Shown piece after piece: positions 8,301 through 17,885 of a stretch of DNA of 34,690 nt. The stretch is from Bacteroidota bacterium (GTDB lineage Bacteria; Bacteroidota; Bacteroidia; Bacteroidales; JAGONC01). The stretch spans positions 1-34,690 of the forward strand of contig JAPLDP010000062.1 of assembly GCA_026391695.1 (NCBI GenBank), read 5' to 3'. The stretch's first letter is position 1. Each line of letters begins with the position of its first letter. The translations under genes and the position numbers were made by a program. The notes under the pieces are model-generated. The model was not told the DNA's origin and did not search any database. It saw only the letters and a list, made by a program, of their open reading frames with translations.

Positions 8301-10706
8301 ATGGAAACAAAGATTTTTTCAATTCAGAAGTTCAGAATGTTTTTGTTGATCATTATCGGTATTTTTTCGATCAGCAGTTCTGTTTTTTCGCAAGGCGGGT
8401 TCATCGGTGTGTATATGCCTGACACAACAGACAGAACCTTGTCGCCATACTTTTTTGTCAAGAGTGATGATCCGGCATTGGATCAGTTACCAATGAAATC
8501 TACCTCTGCGGTTGTTGACATAGCCGGAGTTATTGCTGATGTAAAGGTCACCCAGATTTACCGTAATGAAGGAAAGAATGTTCTGGAGGCGGTTTATATC
8601 TTTCCTGCATCCACGCGTGCTGCGGTTTACAGCATGAAGATGACGATAGGAGAGCGCACGATTGAAGCAAAAATAGAAGAACGGCAAAAAGCCCGGCAGG
8701 ATTACGAGGAGGCAAAGAATGACGGTAAAAGTGCTTCCCTGCTCGAAGAGGAACGACCAAATGTTTTCCGGATGAATGTAGCCAATATCCTGCCTGGTGA
8801 TGAGATAAAAGTGGAAATGTGCTACACGGAACTGCTGATACCTGATAAGGGAGTATATGAGTTTATGTATCCAACAGTTGTCGGACCGCGCTATTCAAAT
8901 ATCCTGAAAGAAGAGGCTCCGGCAAATGAGAACTGGATTGCCAATCCATACACTCATAAGGGTGAGAAACCAAGTTATAGTTTTAATATCTCATTGAATA
9001 TTCAGTCAGGTATGGCTATCAGGGAGGTTCGGTGCACATCACACCAGGTGGATATCGGTTACCCGGATACCAGATCAGCAGCAATTAAATTAAATCCTGG
9101 TGATCAGTCCCGTGGTAATAAAGATTTCATCCTGCAGTACAGGCTGGCAGGAGATAAAATCGAGTCGGGATTGCTTTTATTTGAGGGTGAAGACGAGAAA
9201 TTTTTTCTTGCCATGGTGCAACCTCCGGCAAAGGTCACTGAAAGTCAAATCCCTCCGAGGGAATACATTTTTATTATGGATGTATCAGGATCAATGAATG
9301 GCTATCCACTGGATATCTCCAAAAAACTGATGAAGGACTTACTCAGCAATCTCCGGCCGGGAGACCAGTTCAATGTCATGTTGTTTTCGGGCGGGTCCAG
9401 AGTATTATCCGAATATCCATTGCCTGTTACACCTGAAAATATCCATAATGCTATTGACCTTATCGATCTGTCAGACGGAGGTGGCGGCACGGAGATCGTT
9501 CCGGCTTTAAAGCGGGCTTTTGAATTAAACAGGTCCGAAAACTTTGCGCGGAGTTATATTATCGCTACCGATGGTTTTGTCACCGTGGAAAGGGAAGTGT
9601 TCGACCTGATCAGGACAAACCTTTCCAATGCCAATTTTTTTGCCTTTGGCATTGGCAGTTCTGTGAACAGGTATTTTATTGAAGGCATTGCGCATGCAGG
9701 CATGGGAGTACCCTTTATCGTCACCAATCCGGCTGAAACCGATCAACAGGTTAAGAAGTTCAGGGAATATATCGGAACTCCGGTAATGAGTCATATAAAA
9801 GTTACCTATACGGGTTTTGATGTATATGATGTCGAACCCCTGTCAATTCCCGATGTGTTAGCTCAACGGCCTGTCATTATTTTTGGAAAATGGAAAGGAA
9901 CAGCGGGAGGGAAGATCGATTTAACGGGATTAACAGCCAATATGTGTTTTACATATACGATAGATGTTAAAAATTCCAGCCCCTCAGCCAATAACCGGGC
10001 ATTGAAGTATTTATGGGCAAGGGAAAGAATACGCTTACTGGATGATTATTCAGGTGCAGACAATGCTGATAATGAACGTGATAAAGAAATATTGGATTTA
10101 GGATTGAAATATAATTTGCTTACAAGGTATACGTCGTTTGTGGCTATTGACAAAGAGGTAAGAAATACCGATGGTAAGGTCACTACTGTAAAACAACCAT
10201 TGCCAATGCCCGAAGGAGTGAGTGATTATGCGATCGGTTTTGAGAGTGGCTCCGGATCAGCCGGAATAATGAAATGTGTGGGTGGTATAGCAGCGCCAAT
10301 GCTTCAAGAGGCAACTGGGATGTTTACTGCAGGTAGAAGCAGGGACTACGGGAATGTCAGCCATGGCAGTGAAGAAACTGAAGATTCAGACATGCTATAT
10401 ACAATTACTGAACAGATGCCCTCATTCAGCAAAGATAGGCTGACATTTGATGAATACATCCGTCAAAACATGGTTTATCCCTGGCCGGCAAGGGAACAGG
10501 GCATTGAAGGTACGGTTACTGTCCTTTTCATAGTTGAAAAGGATGGTTCTGTTACCAATATTGAAGTGACAGGAAGCCTGGGCTATGGGTGTGATGAGGA
10601 GGCAATACGGCTGATAAAAATGACAAGTGGATCCTGGGAGCCGGGAATAGACAATGGAAAACCGGTGAGGGTGCAAAAAACAGTATTAGTGGAGTTTGGT
10701 TTATAA
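8301..10706 (+). CDS. Exported VIT-VWA protein with C-terminal TonB domain
   Basis: This 801-residue protein has a signal peptide (1-30, ending SVFSQ) without a lipobox Cys. A VIT domain (about 55-190) contains the typical EAVYIFPAS stretch and the helical ERQKARQDYEEAK stretch. A VWA domain (about 320-490) has an intact MIDAS: Asp327, Ser329 and Ser331 in DVSGS, the Thr of GGGTEIV, and the Asp of ATDGF. The last 100 residues (from ITEQMPSF, residue 702) form a TonB C-terminal domain related to that of the anti-sigma factor encoded divergently. VIT-VWA pairs usually mediate metal-dependent protein binding. No membrane anchor besides the signal peptide is seen, so a periplasmic or secreted location is inferred. 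No sortase motif is present. The gene ends at a strong terminator. Confidence 0.9.
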   Translation: METKIFSIQKFRMFLLIIIGIFSISSSVFSQGGFIGVYMPDTTDRTLSPYFFVKSDDPALDQLPMKSTSAVVDIAGVIADVKVTQIYRNEGKNVLEAVYIFPASTRAAVYSMKMTIGERTIEAKIEERQKARQDYEEAKNDGKSASLLEEERPNVFRMNVANILPGDEIKVEMCYTELLIPDKGVYEFMYPTVVGPRYSNILKEEAPANENWIANPYTHKGEKPSYSFNISLNIQSGMAIREVRCTSHQVDIGYPDTRSAAIKLNPGDQSRGNKDFILQYRLAGDKIESGLLLFEGEDEKFFLAMVQPPAKVTESQIPPREYIFIMDVSGSMNGYPLDISKKLMKDLLSNLRPGDQFNVMLFSGGSRVLSEYPLPVTPENIHNAIDLIDLSDGGGGTEIVPALKRAFELNRSENFARSYIIATDGFVTVEREVFDLIRTNLSNANFFAFGIGSSVNRYFIEGIAHAGMGVPFIVTNPAETDQQVKKFREYIGTPVMSHIKVTYTGFDVYDVEPLSIPDVLAQRPVIIFGKWKGTAGGKIDLTGLTANMCFTYTIDVKNSSPSANNRALKYLWARERIRLLDDYSGADNADNERDKEILDLGLKYNLLTRYTSFVAIDKEVRNTDGKVTTVKQPLPMPEGVSDYAIGFESGSGSAGIMKCVGGIAAPMLQEATGMFTAGRSRDYGNVSHGSEETEDSDMLYTITEQMPSFSKDRLTFDEYIRQNMVYPWPAREQGIEGTVTVLFIVEKDGSVTNIEVTGSLGYGCDEEAIRLIKMTSGSWEPGIDNGKPVRVQKTVLVEFGL

Positions 10707-10711
10707 CAATG

Positions 10712-10749
10712 GACTTGCCACGTCATGAAGATGTGGCAAGTCTTTTTTT
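10712..10749 (+). terminator. Intrinsic terminator after the VIT-VWA gene
   Basis: The arms GACTTGCCAC (712-721 of this kilobase) and GTGGCAAGTC (733-742) pair perfectly. The stem extends inward by G-T, T-A and C-G to a five-base loop, giving 13 pairs, and seven Ts follow. It lies 6 bp past the stop codon and before the convergent YihY gene. Confidence 0.93.
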
Positions 10750-10847
10750 GCAACTTTGTAGACCTTTTCAATAGCCATAACTATGCAATACAACTTCAGC
10801 GAAGTTATAAATTGTAAAAATACAAATTGTGTACAGGATGGCTGAAG

Positions 10848-12185
10848 CTATAAATCTTTCAGCAGGACATTCTCCGGATGGTTTTCGAGATCATGGCGGA
10901 ATGCAGCAGTCGCCTCCTTAAGACGGGCATATTCTTTTGATAATGGCACTGGAATGTGATCTTCACCTTTTCTATCAAGAATTTCCACTATGGACTGGAC
11001 TGTCATGGTGTTGATATCTCTTGCCGGCTGATAGGCACGTTCTTTATATTCTGATGTATAGGTTTCGGAGAAGATCCCGCACTCTGCCAGTTCATATGTC
11101 AGGGTGCTGGCGATACGGACCGGTATATCCAGTGCATGAGCAATTTCGTTAATGGACATCGGTTTTTTCCCTTCCACAAAGTTTCTGATGATCCGGTGCG
11201 CTATCAGCAGTGATAACAATCGGCTGTAAGAGTGACTGATGGTGGAATGTCCCATTTCGTAATCAAATTTTTCGACATTCTGATTGGCATAGGATATCTC
11301 CGCTCCGAGGAGGACAATATACCAGCTAGTCTGCAACCACAGGAGGAACAGGGGCAGAGCGGCGAAGCTCCCGTAAATGGCATTATAGCTTGTGACGCCG
11401 ATCTGGAATCTGATATATATCCATTGCACGACCTGGAATAGGGTTCCGGCGACAATTCCTGCCAGGAGAGCGGATTTAAACTTCACTCTTGTATTGGGAA
11501 TGACCATATAGAGGATGGTGAGCAATATCCATATAAGGACATAGGGAGCCAGTTGAAGAAGAAAAAGTGCCACATCTCCGACATATTCTACGAATTCAGA
11601 GCGTCCTGAAAGGGTACTAATACGTGTTGTGAGGTAAACAGTTGAACTGCTAGCGAGGATCATCATCATTGGCGCCAGTAGGAGAAGGGCAAAATAGTCA
11701 CTGAATTTGCGGGCCATTCCCCGTGATTTTTTCACCTGCCAGATATCATTGAATGTTTGTTCAATGACGCTCAGCACCCTGATAACGGCCCATAAAAGAA
11801 TGATCAGGCCTATACCGGCGACAATCTCACCGCTGGCACTTTCCAGAGCCTGTTTAGCTGTCAGAACGATCTGATCGATCACCTCTTTCTGGAATGAGAA
11901 GTTGGCATAAATTAATTTTTCGAGGTATTTTTCAATGCCAAAACCTTTGAAGATTCCAAATAAAATGGCCAGCACAGGAACGAAGGCTAGGAGGGAAAAG
12001 TAAGTTAATGCCGATGCTCTAGAGGAGATACGCTCTTCCTGCAGGCCTTTGGCCACAATGAGGAGCATGCGTATCTGTCTGAAGAGGAATGATTTCCGCC
12101 GCGGTAAGGCTTTAAGAGGAATTCTCCATATCTCTTTTTGCAGAAAATTCAGAATCCATAACAAATATGCCTTAAGTCTTTTCAT
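10848..12185 (-). CDS. YihY/virulence factor BrkB family membrane protein
   Basis: This 445-residue integral membrane protein belongs to the YihY/BrkB family. After a basic N-terminus it has the family start RASALTYFSLLAFVPVLA (about 58-75), then roughly six hydrophobic segments to about residue 300. One contains ALPLFLLWLQTSWYIVLLGAEISYA, the conserved end of the family domain. The cytoplasmic tail (about 310-445) looks like a winged helix (INEIAHALDIPVRIASTLTYEL). Its transport or envelope role is not established. Old databases call this family ribonuclease BN; that name came from a mis-assignment and should not be used. It starts 31 bp after the RNase R stop, so the two probably share a transcript. 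Confidence 0.92.
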   Translation of the reverse strand: MKRLKAYLLWILNFLQKEIWRIPLKALPRRKSFLFRQIRMLLIVAKGLQEERISSRASALTYFSLLAFVPVLAILFGIFKGFGIEKYLEKLIYANFSFQKEVIDQIVLTAKQALESASGEIVAGIGLIILLWAVIRVLSVIEQTFNDIWQVKKSRGMARKFSDYFALLLLAPMMMILASSSTVYLTTRISTLSGRSEFVEYVGDVALFLLQLAPYVLIWILLTILYMVIPNTRVKFKSALLAGIVAGTLFQVVQWIYIRFQIGVTSYNAIYGSFAALPLFLLWLQTSWYIVLLGAEISYANQNVEKFDYEMGHSTISHSYSRLLSLLIAHRIIRNFVEGKKPMSINEIAHALDIPVRIASTLTYELAECGIFSETYTSEYKERAYQPARDINTMTVQSIVEILDRKGEDHIPVPLSKEYARLKEATAAFRHDLENHPENVLLKDL

Positions 12186-12216
12186 GCTGAATGGAGGTCA
12201 GTATCAAAACAACATA

Positions 12217-14400
12217 CTAATCCTTTTCTACGAGTTCAAAATCCATCTGTTTCCTTGAAAGGTTAATTTCTTTAACAATCACCCTCACGGGGTCGCCCAG
12301 TTTATATTCTTTCCGGTATTTTCGTCCGATGACGCGGTAATTTTCGTCATCGAGGTAATAAAAGTCGTCGAGCATGTCTTTCATAGCCACTCTGCCCTCG
12401 CATTTGCTACCTTCCAGTTCGACGAATATGCCCCATTTGCTTATGCCGGATATAAGACCGTTAAATTCTTGTCCTATCTTATCGGAGAGGTATTCAGCCT
12501 GTTTGTATTTTACCGAGGCCCGTTCGGCTTCGACAGCTTTTTTTTCCATATCGGAAGAGTGATCACATTTCTCCTCTAAGACGGTAGCATCCACGCTGGG
12601 TTGTCCGTTTAAATAAGCATACAGCAGGCGATGTGTCATCAGATCGGGATACCGTCGTATAGGAGACGTGAAGTGGGAATAATAGTCGAATCCAAGACCA
12701 TAATGACCAATGTTCTGGGTAGAATAAATAGCTTTAGCCATAGTACGAATGGCAATGGTTTCAATCATATTTTCTTCACCTTTGCCCTCTATCTGGCGGA
12801 AGAGGTTATTGAATGAAGTGGCCAGTCCTTTTCTGGAGCCGGTATTCATCGAATAACCAAGTTTCCGCACCAGTTCTACGAAGTCATTCAGTTTCTCAGG
12901 ACTGGGCTTATCATGAATGCGGTATACGAAAGTTTTTGGGACGGACTTACCTTTAATCTTTCCAATTTTTTCTGCGACTTTTTTGTTAGCCAGCAACATA
13001 AAATCCTCGATGAGGAAATTTGATTCCTTTTGTTCCTTAATATACGTTTCAAGGGGTTTCCCATTCTCATCAAGCCTGAATTTCACTTCTGTGGTCTTGA
13101 AGTTGATTGATCCTTTTTTAAAGCGTTCTTCCCTGAGTTTCGATGCCAGGTCATGAAGGATCATAATTTCTTCTTTGAAATCACCATTATCACCCTCAAT
13201 GATTTTCTGAACTTCATTATAGTTAAACCGGCAGTTGGAGTTGATGACGGTTTTACCAAACCACTCATTGAGGATGTTCGCATCATCATCCATGATGAAA
13301 ACAGCAGAGAAGCAGAGTTTATCTTTTCCGGGCTGCAGGGAACAAATGTTATTTGACAGCTTTTCAGGCAACATAGGTATTGTTCTGTCGACGAGGTAGA
13401 CCGATGTGCCACGGAGGAAGGCTTCCTCATCAAGAACAGAATCCTTTCGGACATACCAGGAAACATCTGCTATGTGAATACCTACCTCCCATGTGTCATT
13501 GTCGATACGCCGGAGCGACAGGGCATCATCAAAGTCTTTGGCGTCTTCAGGGTCAATAGTAATGGTGATGACGTTGCGGAAATCTTTTCTTTTTTTGATC
13601 TCTTCATCAGGTATGGATTCAGAAAAATTTTCAGCTTCCTTAATGACAGGATTCGGAAATCTGAGCGGGAAATTGTATTCTGCCAGTATGGCGTTCATTT
13701 CCACGTCATTATTTCCGGGCTGACCTAAAATTTCGATGATTTCTCCAAAAGGATTATTGGATTGCTCGGGCCATTCGGTGATGCGTGCGATGACTTTTTC
13801 CCCGTTTCGTGCACCATGCAGTTTCTCAAGAGGGATATACAGATCGACCGGTACTGACACGTTATCAGGTATCACAAAGGCAAACTTTGAGGTTGCCTGT
13901 ATAATCCCGACAATATGCACTTTTGATCTGGAAATGACTTCAATTATCTGCCCTTCAAGCTTACGATCTTTACGTTTGGGGAACAAACGCACCCTGACTT
14001 TGTCTCCATGAAGGGCATGGTAAGTATTATTAGATGCTATATAAACGTCTTCACCCAGCTCTTCGGTTATTATGTATGCCTTTCCGGTTTGTTTCATATC
14101 AACAATACCAGTTATGGTGGTTTTGGAGATATGGTCGGTGACAAGGTTGGGATGGCGTTGGTATTTTCCGCGGCTGATCTGGATGATCTGTTCATCCTCT
14201 TCAAGTTCAAACAGAATATTTTTAATAAGTTCTTTACTGGCTTTATCTTGGGCTCCCAAGAATTTGGCAACCTGACGGAAGTTGAAGCCATTGAAGGGAT
14301 TGTTAATAAAAACAGATACTACCGCATTAATGAAAGTATTCCCTTTCAACCGTTCTTTTTTATCGGTTTTACCGGTTTTTTTTGATTTCTTTATGCTCAT
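12217..14400 (-). CDS. rnr: Ribonuclease R
   Basis: This is a 3'-5' processive exoribonuclease of the RNase II/R family that degrades structured RNA. From the ATG at 14400 it has 727 residues. An N-terminal winged helix (about 20-80) is followed by two cold-shock-type RNA-binding domains (about 80-230) and the RNB catalytic domain (about 255-590), with the metal-binding aspartates in DPEDAKDFDDAL. A C-terminal S1 domain (about 635-720) contains GLISGISKWGIFVELEG. A longer reading from a TTG at 14421 adds only seven residues. ATG 14400 is preferred because it opens a Lys-rich start typical of RNase R and because the TTG would overlap the likely promoter region. The YihY gene follows in the same direction. 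Confidence 0.97.
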   Translation of the reverse strand: MSIKKSKKTGKTDKKERLKGNTFINAVVSVFINNPFNGFNFRQVAKFLGAQDKASKELIKNILFELEEDEQIIQISRGKYQRHPNLVTDHISKTTITGIVDMKQTGKAYIITEELGEDVYIASNNTYHALHGDKVRVRLFPKRKDRKLEGQIIEVISRSKVHIVGIIQATSKFAFVIPDNVSVPVDLYIPLEKLHGARNGEKVIARITEWPEQSNNPFGEIIEILGQPGNNDVEMNAILAEYNFPLRFPNPVIKEAENFSESIPDEEIKKRKDFRNVITITIDPEDAKDFDDALSLRRIDNDTWEVGIHIADVSWYVRKDSVLDEEAFLRGTSVYLVDRTIPMLPEKLSNNICSLQPGKDKLCFSAVFIMDDDANILNEWFGKTVINSNCRFNYNEVQKIIEGDNGDFKEEIMILHDLASKLREERFKKGSINFKTTEVKFRLDENGKPLETYIKEQKESNFLIEDFMLLANKKVAEKIGKIKGKSVPKTFVYRIHDKPSPEKLNDFVELVRKLGYSMNTGSRKGLATSFNNLFRQIEGKGEENMIETIAIRTMAKAIYSTQNIGHYGLGFDYYSHFTSPIRRYPDLMTHRLLYAYLNGQPSVDATVLEEKCDHSSDMEKKAVEAERASVKYKQAEYLSDKIGQEFNGLISGISKWGIFVELEGSKCEGRVAMKDMLDDFYYLDDENYRVIGRKYRKEYKLGDPVRVIVKEINLSRKQMDFELVEKD

Positions 14401-14418
14401 TTCAAATAAATAATTTTG

Positions 14419-14426
14419 CAAAAGTA
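14419..14426 (-). promoter_or_regulatory. Possible -7 box (TACTTTTG) of rnr
   Basis: TACTTTTG matches TAnnTTTG and lies 18 bp upstream of the chosen ATG, giving a very short leader. No clear TTG is seen at the -33 distance. The position supports the 14400 start. Confidence 0.4.
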
Positions 14427-14559
14427 GTGAAAATAATTAGGTTTTAATGACTTGGTAAGACTTAAGGATGGTATAAATCAAAAAGTTAAATAAATGTAAT
14501 ATTGCCAGAAAGTCAGACTAAAATAATTCTTCCTGTAATAAAAGACCTGCAGGATATAT

Positions 14560-15288
14560 TTAAAGTTTTCTTTTTTCAAGGAAATCAAAGAAGGTCTTTT
14601 TATAGGATTCACTGATAGGGATTATCCTGTCGCTGATTTTAATGCGGTTGCGTTCAATGCTGTCTATTTTATCCAGTGCGACGATATAGGATTTATGTAC
14701 ACGGCAAAAATTATTCGGGGGCAGCATTTCCTCCATTTTTTGGAAGTTCTGCAGAGTCATAATCTTTTTTGTCTGGGTAAAAATCCTCAGATAATCGCCC
14801 ATACCTTCGATATAAAGGATCTCGGAGAAGTGTATTTTTTCAAAACGGAATTCGGTTTTAACAAAGAAGTAATCTTCTTTAGGGCTTACAGAGTGTGTAT
14901 TAATGGCTTCGGTCTTGACCAAGGCGGACAGCTGTATTTTTTCATACACTTTATCCACAGCTTTTAAAAAACGTTCGAAAGAGATGGGTTTCAGCAGGTA
15001 ATCAACCACATCCAGTTCGAATCCATGGAGGGCATAGGTGTCGTGAGCTGTTGTGAAGATCACCAGTGGTTTTTGTTTAAGGATATTCAATAGCTGAATG
15101 CCAGTAAGTTCTTCCATCTGGATATCCAGGAATAACAGATCGATTTTATTATTTCTTATAAAGTCAATGGATTCGAGGGCCGAATCAAATGTTTTCAGGA
15201 TATTCAGAAAAGGAACCCTACTGCAATAGTCCTTAATGATATCCAGAGCCAGGGGCTCATCGTCGATGGCAATGCAAGTGATTTTCAT
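14560..15288 (-). CDS. LytTR-family response regulator
   Basis: This is a 242-residue DNA-binding response regulator. The receiver domain (1-120) has the acidic pair in IDDEP, the phosphoacceptor Asp55 in LLFLDIQM, the Thr of FTTAHD and the Lys of LLKPISF. The LytTR DNA-binding domain (about 138-240) contains the typical ILYIEGMGDYLRI and FCRVHKSYIV motifs. Both domains are complete. Its ATG directly follows the stop of the LytS-like kinase gene, the standard arrangement for such pairs. The kinase is broken by a stop and a frameshift, so the regulator may now lack its own partner. Targets are unknown. Confidence 0.95.
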   Translation of the reverse strand: MKITCIAIDDEPLALDIIKDYCSRVPFLNILKTFDSALESIDFIRNNKIDLLFLDIQMEELTGIQLLNILKQKPLVIFTTAHDTYALHGFELDVVDYLLKPISFERFLKAVDKVYEKIQLSALVKTEAINTHSVSPKEDYFFVKTEFRFEKIHFSEILYIEGMGDYLRIFTQTKKIMTLQNFQKMEEMLPPNNFCRVHKSYIVALDKIDSIERNRIKISDRIIPISESYKKTFFDFLEKRKL

Positions 15289-15831
15289 TTAGTTCACAAT
15301 AACCAGTTTAACAAGGTATAATTCTTCGTCCTGGCTTATCTCCAGCAGATGTTTATCAGGGTACATCAGTTCCAGTCGTCTTTGTATATTCTGTAATCCA
15401 ATCCCTTTTCCTTTATCCTTATTTGCCATACTGCCCTGCCTGACATAATTCACAACTTCAAAGATAATCTTTTGTTGTTCAATGATCAAATTGATCATGA
15501 TGCCGGGTGAGCTGACTCTTTTACTTCCATGTTTGAAAGCATTTTCCACAAATGGTATCAGCAGCATCGGAGCGATGGTCCGGCCTTCGACAGTTCCCCG
15601 TATATTGAATCCGACAAAATCCTTATTTTTGATACGCAGCTTCTGAAGCTCAATGAAACTTTTCAGGTACTCGATCTCCTTTTCGAGCAATACTTTATCC
15701 GTGTTGGAATCATAGAGCATGTAACGCATGATGCCCGAAAGTCTCATCACTGCTTCCGGTGCATCATCCGACTTCCGGTACACCAAAGAGTAAATATTGT
15801 TAAGGGTGTTGAACAGGAAATGCGGATTCAC
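15289..15831 (-). pseudogene. LytS-like sensor kinase, C-terminal part after an in-frame stop
   Basis: This holds the catalytic half of a sensor histidine kinase of the LytS/YehU type. The phosphoacceptor motif is NPHFLFNTLNNIY at the start. The ATPase domain has IPFVENAFKHGS (N-box) and GKGIGLQNIQRRL (G-box). It is in the same frame as the membrane part at 15862-16272; a single TAG at 15862-15864 separates them. The bases between the stop and 15831 continue the family sequence (ASEIALLRSQV), so the GTG at 15831 is unlikely to be a natural start. A change of one base, for example from a Leu codon, would explain the stop. It may be a real nonsense mutation or a read error. Confidence 0.85.
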
Positions 15832-15861
15832 CTGTGATCGCAGGAGAGCAATTTCACTGGC

Positions 15862-16272
15862 CTAGTTCTGGTTTATCAGTTCAGCTTTTTGTTTCTGGCT
15901 CTGGAACCAGTCGATAGTGAAACGTATGAATAATGCATAAAGACTCATGACCAGCGACACACGAATTTCCTGAAAGACGATGCGGGTTGTAAATAGGAGA
16001 TCTTCTTCCCGAACCTGAAGAATCCACTTATTGTAATAGTAATATACGATGAGCTTAAATCCGACTATAAGACCTACCAGAAATAATCCAATAATAACAC
16101 TGAAGAATTTGAACCTGATCTTGAACAGGGCAGGTATGACAAAGAAATAAAACAGGTAAAAGTTTATCAATTGAAGGACAATATTCAGCGGCAAAAGCAG
16201 ATAATATGACGGATCAACCTTCATGTCAAAAAGCACCGGTGTGAATTCCGGGTAGAGAAGGTAAATCCACAA
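15862..16272 (-). pseudogene. LytS-like sensor kinase, N-terminal membrane part
   Basis: This encodes the membrane half of the kinase above: about four hydrophobic segments and a short cytoplasmic linker ending QSQKQKAELINQN before the TAG. The TTG at 16272 is not a convincing start. An ATG at 16307-16309 opens MKKKHIF in another frame. Removing one T from the six-T run (16286-16291, read on the minus strand) joins it to LLHACLWIYLLYPEF, the usual start of this family. The original gene therefore probably ran from 16309 to 15289 and now carries two lesions. A good promoter lies just upstream at 16346-16378. Confidence 0.75.
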
Positions 16273-16345
16273 ACAGGCATGAAGTAAAAAAGATGTGTTT
16301 CTTTTTCATTATAAAAATGGAACCTTAAATATACTGCAATAAATA

Positions 16346-16378
16346 CAAAACTAAAACCATGGAAACTAAAATAAACAA
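16346..16378 (-). promoter_or_regulatory. Promoter of the LytS-like kinase/LytTR operon
   Basis: On the minus strand a TTG (16376-16378) stands 22 bp upstream of TAGTTTTG (16346-16353), matching the Bacteroidota pattern TTG-N17-23-TAnnTTTG. It lies about 36 bp from the ATG at 16309, which supports that start for the kinase. Confidence 0.5.
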
Positions 16379-16601
16379 GAAATCGATGAAATTCAATCAA
16401 TTAAAGTCGAAATCCGTCATTTAATCGACCAAGTGAGATATCTGCTTTTATAAATTAATTATCGTCAGGTCATTGGATAATATCGAATAGTTTTCTTCCT
16501 GTTGAATCCTTTATTCAAATTTGGGCTGGATATCATATTGGTATATCAGCTCGATCAAAGAATATATCAGCAAAATTATAAATATATAAGGATTAAATAC
16601 T

Positions 16602-17885
16602 ATGATAACAATGATCATTAACACAGGTATTAAAAACTGTATCAAGGTAGCAACCCTGATGCTTGTCATGTTCAGTGTATGCTTTCAGGGCAAATCTTTT
16701 GGTCAAAGCCAGGCACAGGTTATCTCAACAGAGGGAATTGATATCCCGTATAAGAAATTTGTACTGGATAATGGTTTGACACTGATCGTTCATGAAGACC
16801 ACAAAGCTCCAATTGTGGCAGTGGATATCTGGTATCATGTAGGCTCAAAGGATGAAAAACCGGGTAAAACAGGATTTGCTCATTTATTTGAGCACCTGAT
16901 GTTCAATGGCAGTGAGCATTATAATTCGGATTATTTCAAGCCAGTGCAGGATGCCGGTGCATCGGAGGTGAATGGTTCGACCACAGAAGATCGTACCAAT
17001 TATATTGATGTGTTTCCGACATTGGCTCTGGATTTTGTCCTCTGGATGGAGTCGGATCGTATGGGATTTCTGAAAGCTGCCATATCCCAGGAGCGGCTTG
17101 ATGAGCAGAGGGGAATAGTACAAAACGAGGTACGTCAGGGTAAGAATGCCCCATATGGTGTGACGTTGGAATTAATCTGCAAGGGGGCATTTCCTCCAGG
17201 GCATCCATATTCATGGGATATCGGTGGAAGCCTTGAAGATCTGGGCGCTGCCAAGCTGGACGACGTTCATGAATGGTTCCGTACCTATTATGGTCCTAAT
17301 AATGCGGTATTGGTGCTTGCCGGTGATATCACACCGGAAGTGGCGCTTGAAAAGGTAAAAAAATATTTTGGTGATATTCCTCCGGGTCCGCCCATCACCA
17401 AGCAAAAAGCCTGGATATTAAAAAGATCAGGATCACATCATGAAACAGCACAGGATATGGTTGCTCAGCCGCGTCTTTACAAGATATGGAATGTCCCTCA
17501 GTGGGGCACACCGGAAGCAGATTATCTTGACCTCATAAGTTCCATCCTTGCCTCAGGCAAGTCCTCAAGGTTATATAAGCGTCTCGTCATGGACGAACAA
17601 ATAGCCACCAATGTATCAGCATACAATGAGTCGCGTGAGATTAGTGGAGTATTTACTGTTCAGGTCGATCTAAAGCCAGATGTGGACCTTGCCAGGGCAG
17701 AACAAATTGTGATGGAGGAGCTCAACACATTCATAAAACAGGGACCTACTCAAAATGAGCTGTTACTGGTAAAAAACCGGATTATTTTAGGTTTCATCAG
17801 GGGCATGGAGCAAATAGGCGGATTTTCCGGCAAAGCCGATATACTTGCCACGTGCGAAACTTTTGGCGGAGATCCTGTCCTTTAA
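16602..17885 (+). pseudogene. M16 zinc peptidase, N-terminal catalytic part
   Basis: This is the N-terminal half of a tandem-domain M16 (insulinase/pitrilysin-like) peptidase. A signal peptide covers about residues 1-35, so it acts in the periplasm or beyond. The inverted zinc motif HLFEH is present (His94, Glu97, His98), and Glu176 in VQNEVRQG is the likely third ligand. The second M16 subdomain runs from about 230 to the end. The frame ends at 17885, while the next frame continues the same family at once (LKNFLKRMYDATAADLQ). One extra base near 17877-17889 (TTTAAAAAATTTT) would join them. A second break follows at about 19100. As read, only this half would be made; it contains all zinc ligands but lacks the C-terminal half. 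Confidence 0.85.

Noticed and set aside
10848-12185. Calling the YihY/BrkB gene ribonuclease BN because it lies beside RNase R
   Set aside because: The RNase BN name for this family is a known mis-assignment; the protein is an integral membrane protein without nuclease motifs.
14008-14385. Plus-strand open frame of 125 codons across the start of rnr
   Set aside because: It lies opposite the well-supported RNase R gene and is a mirror frame without family similarity.
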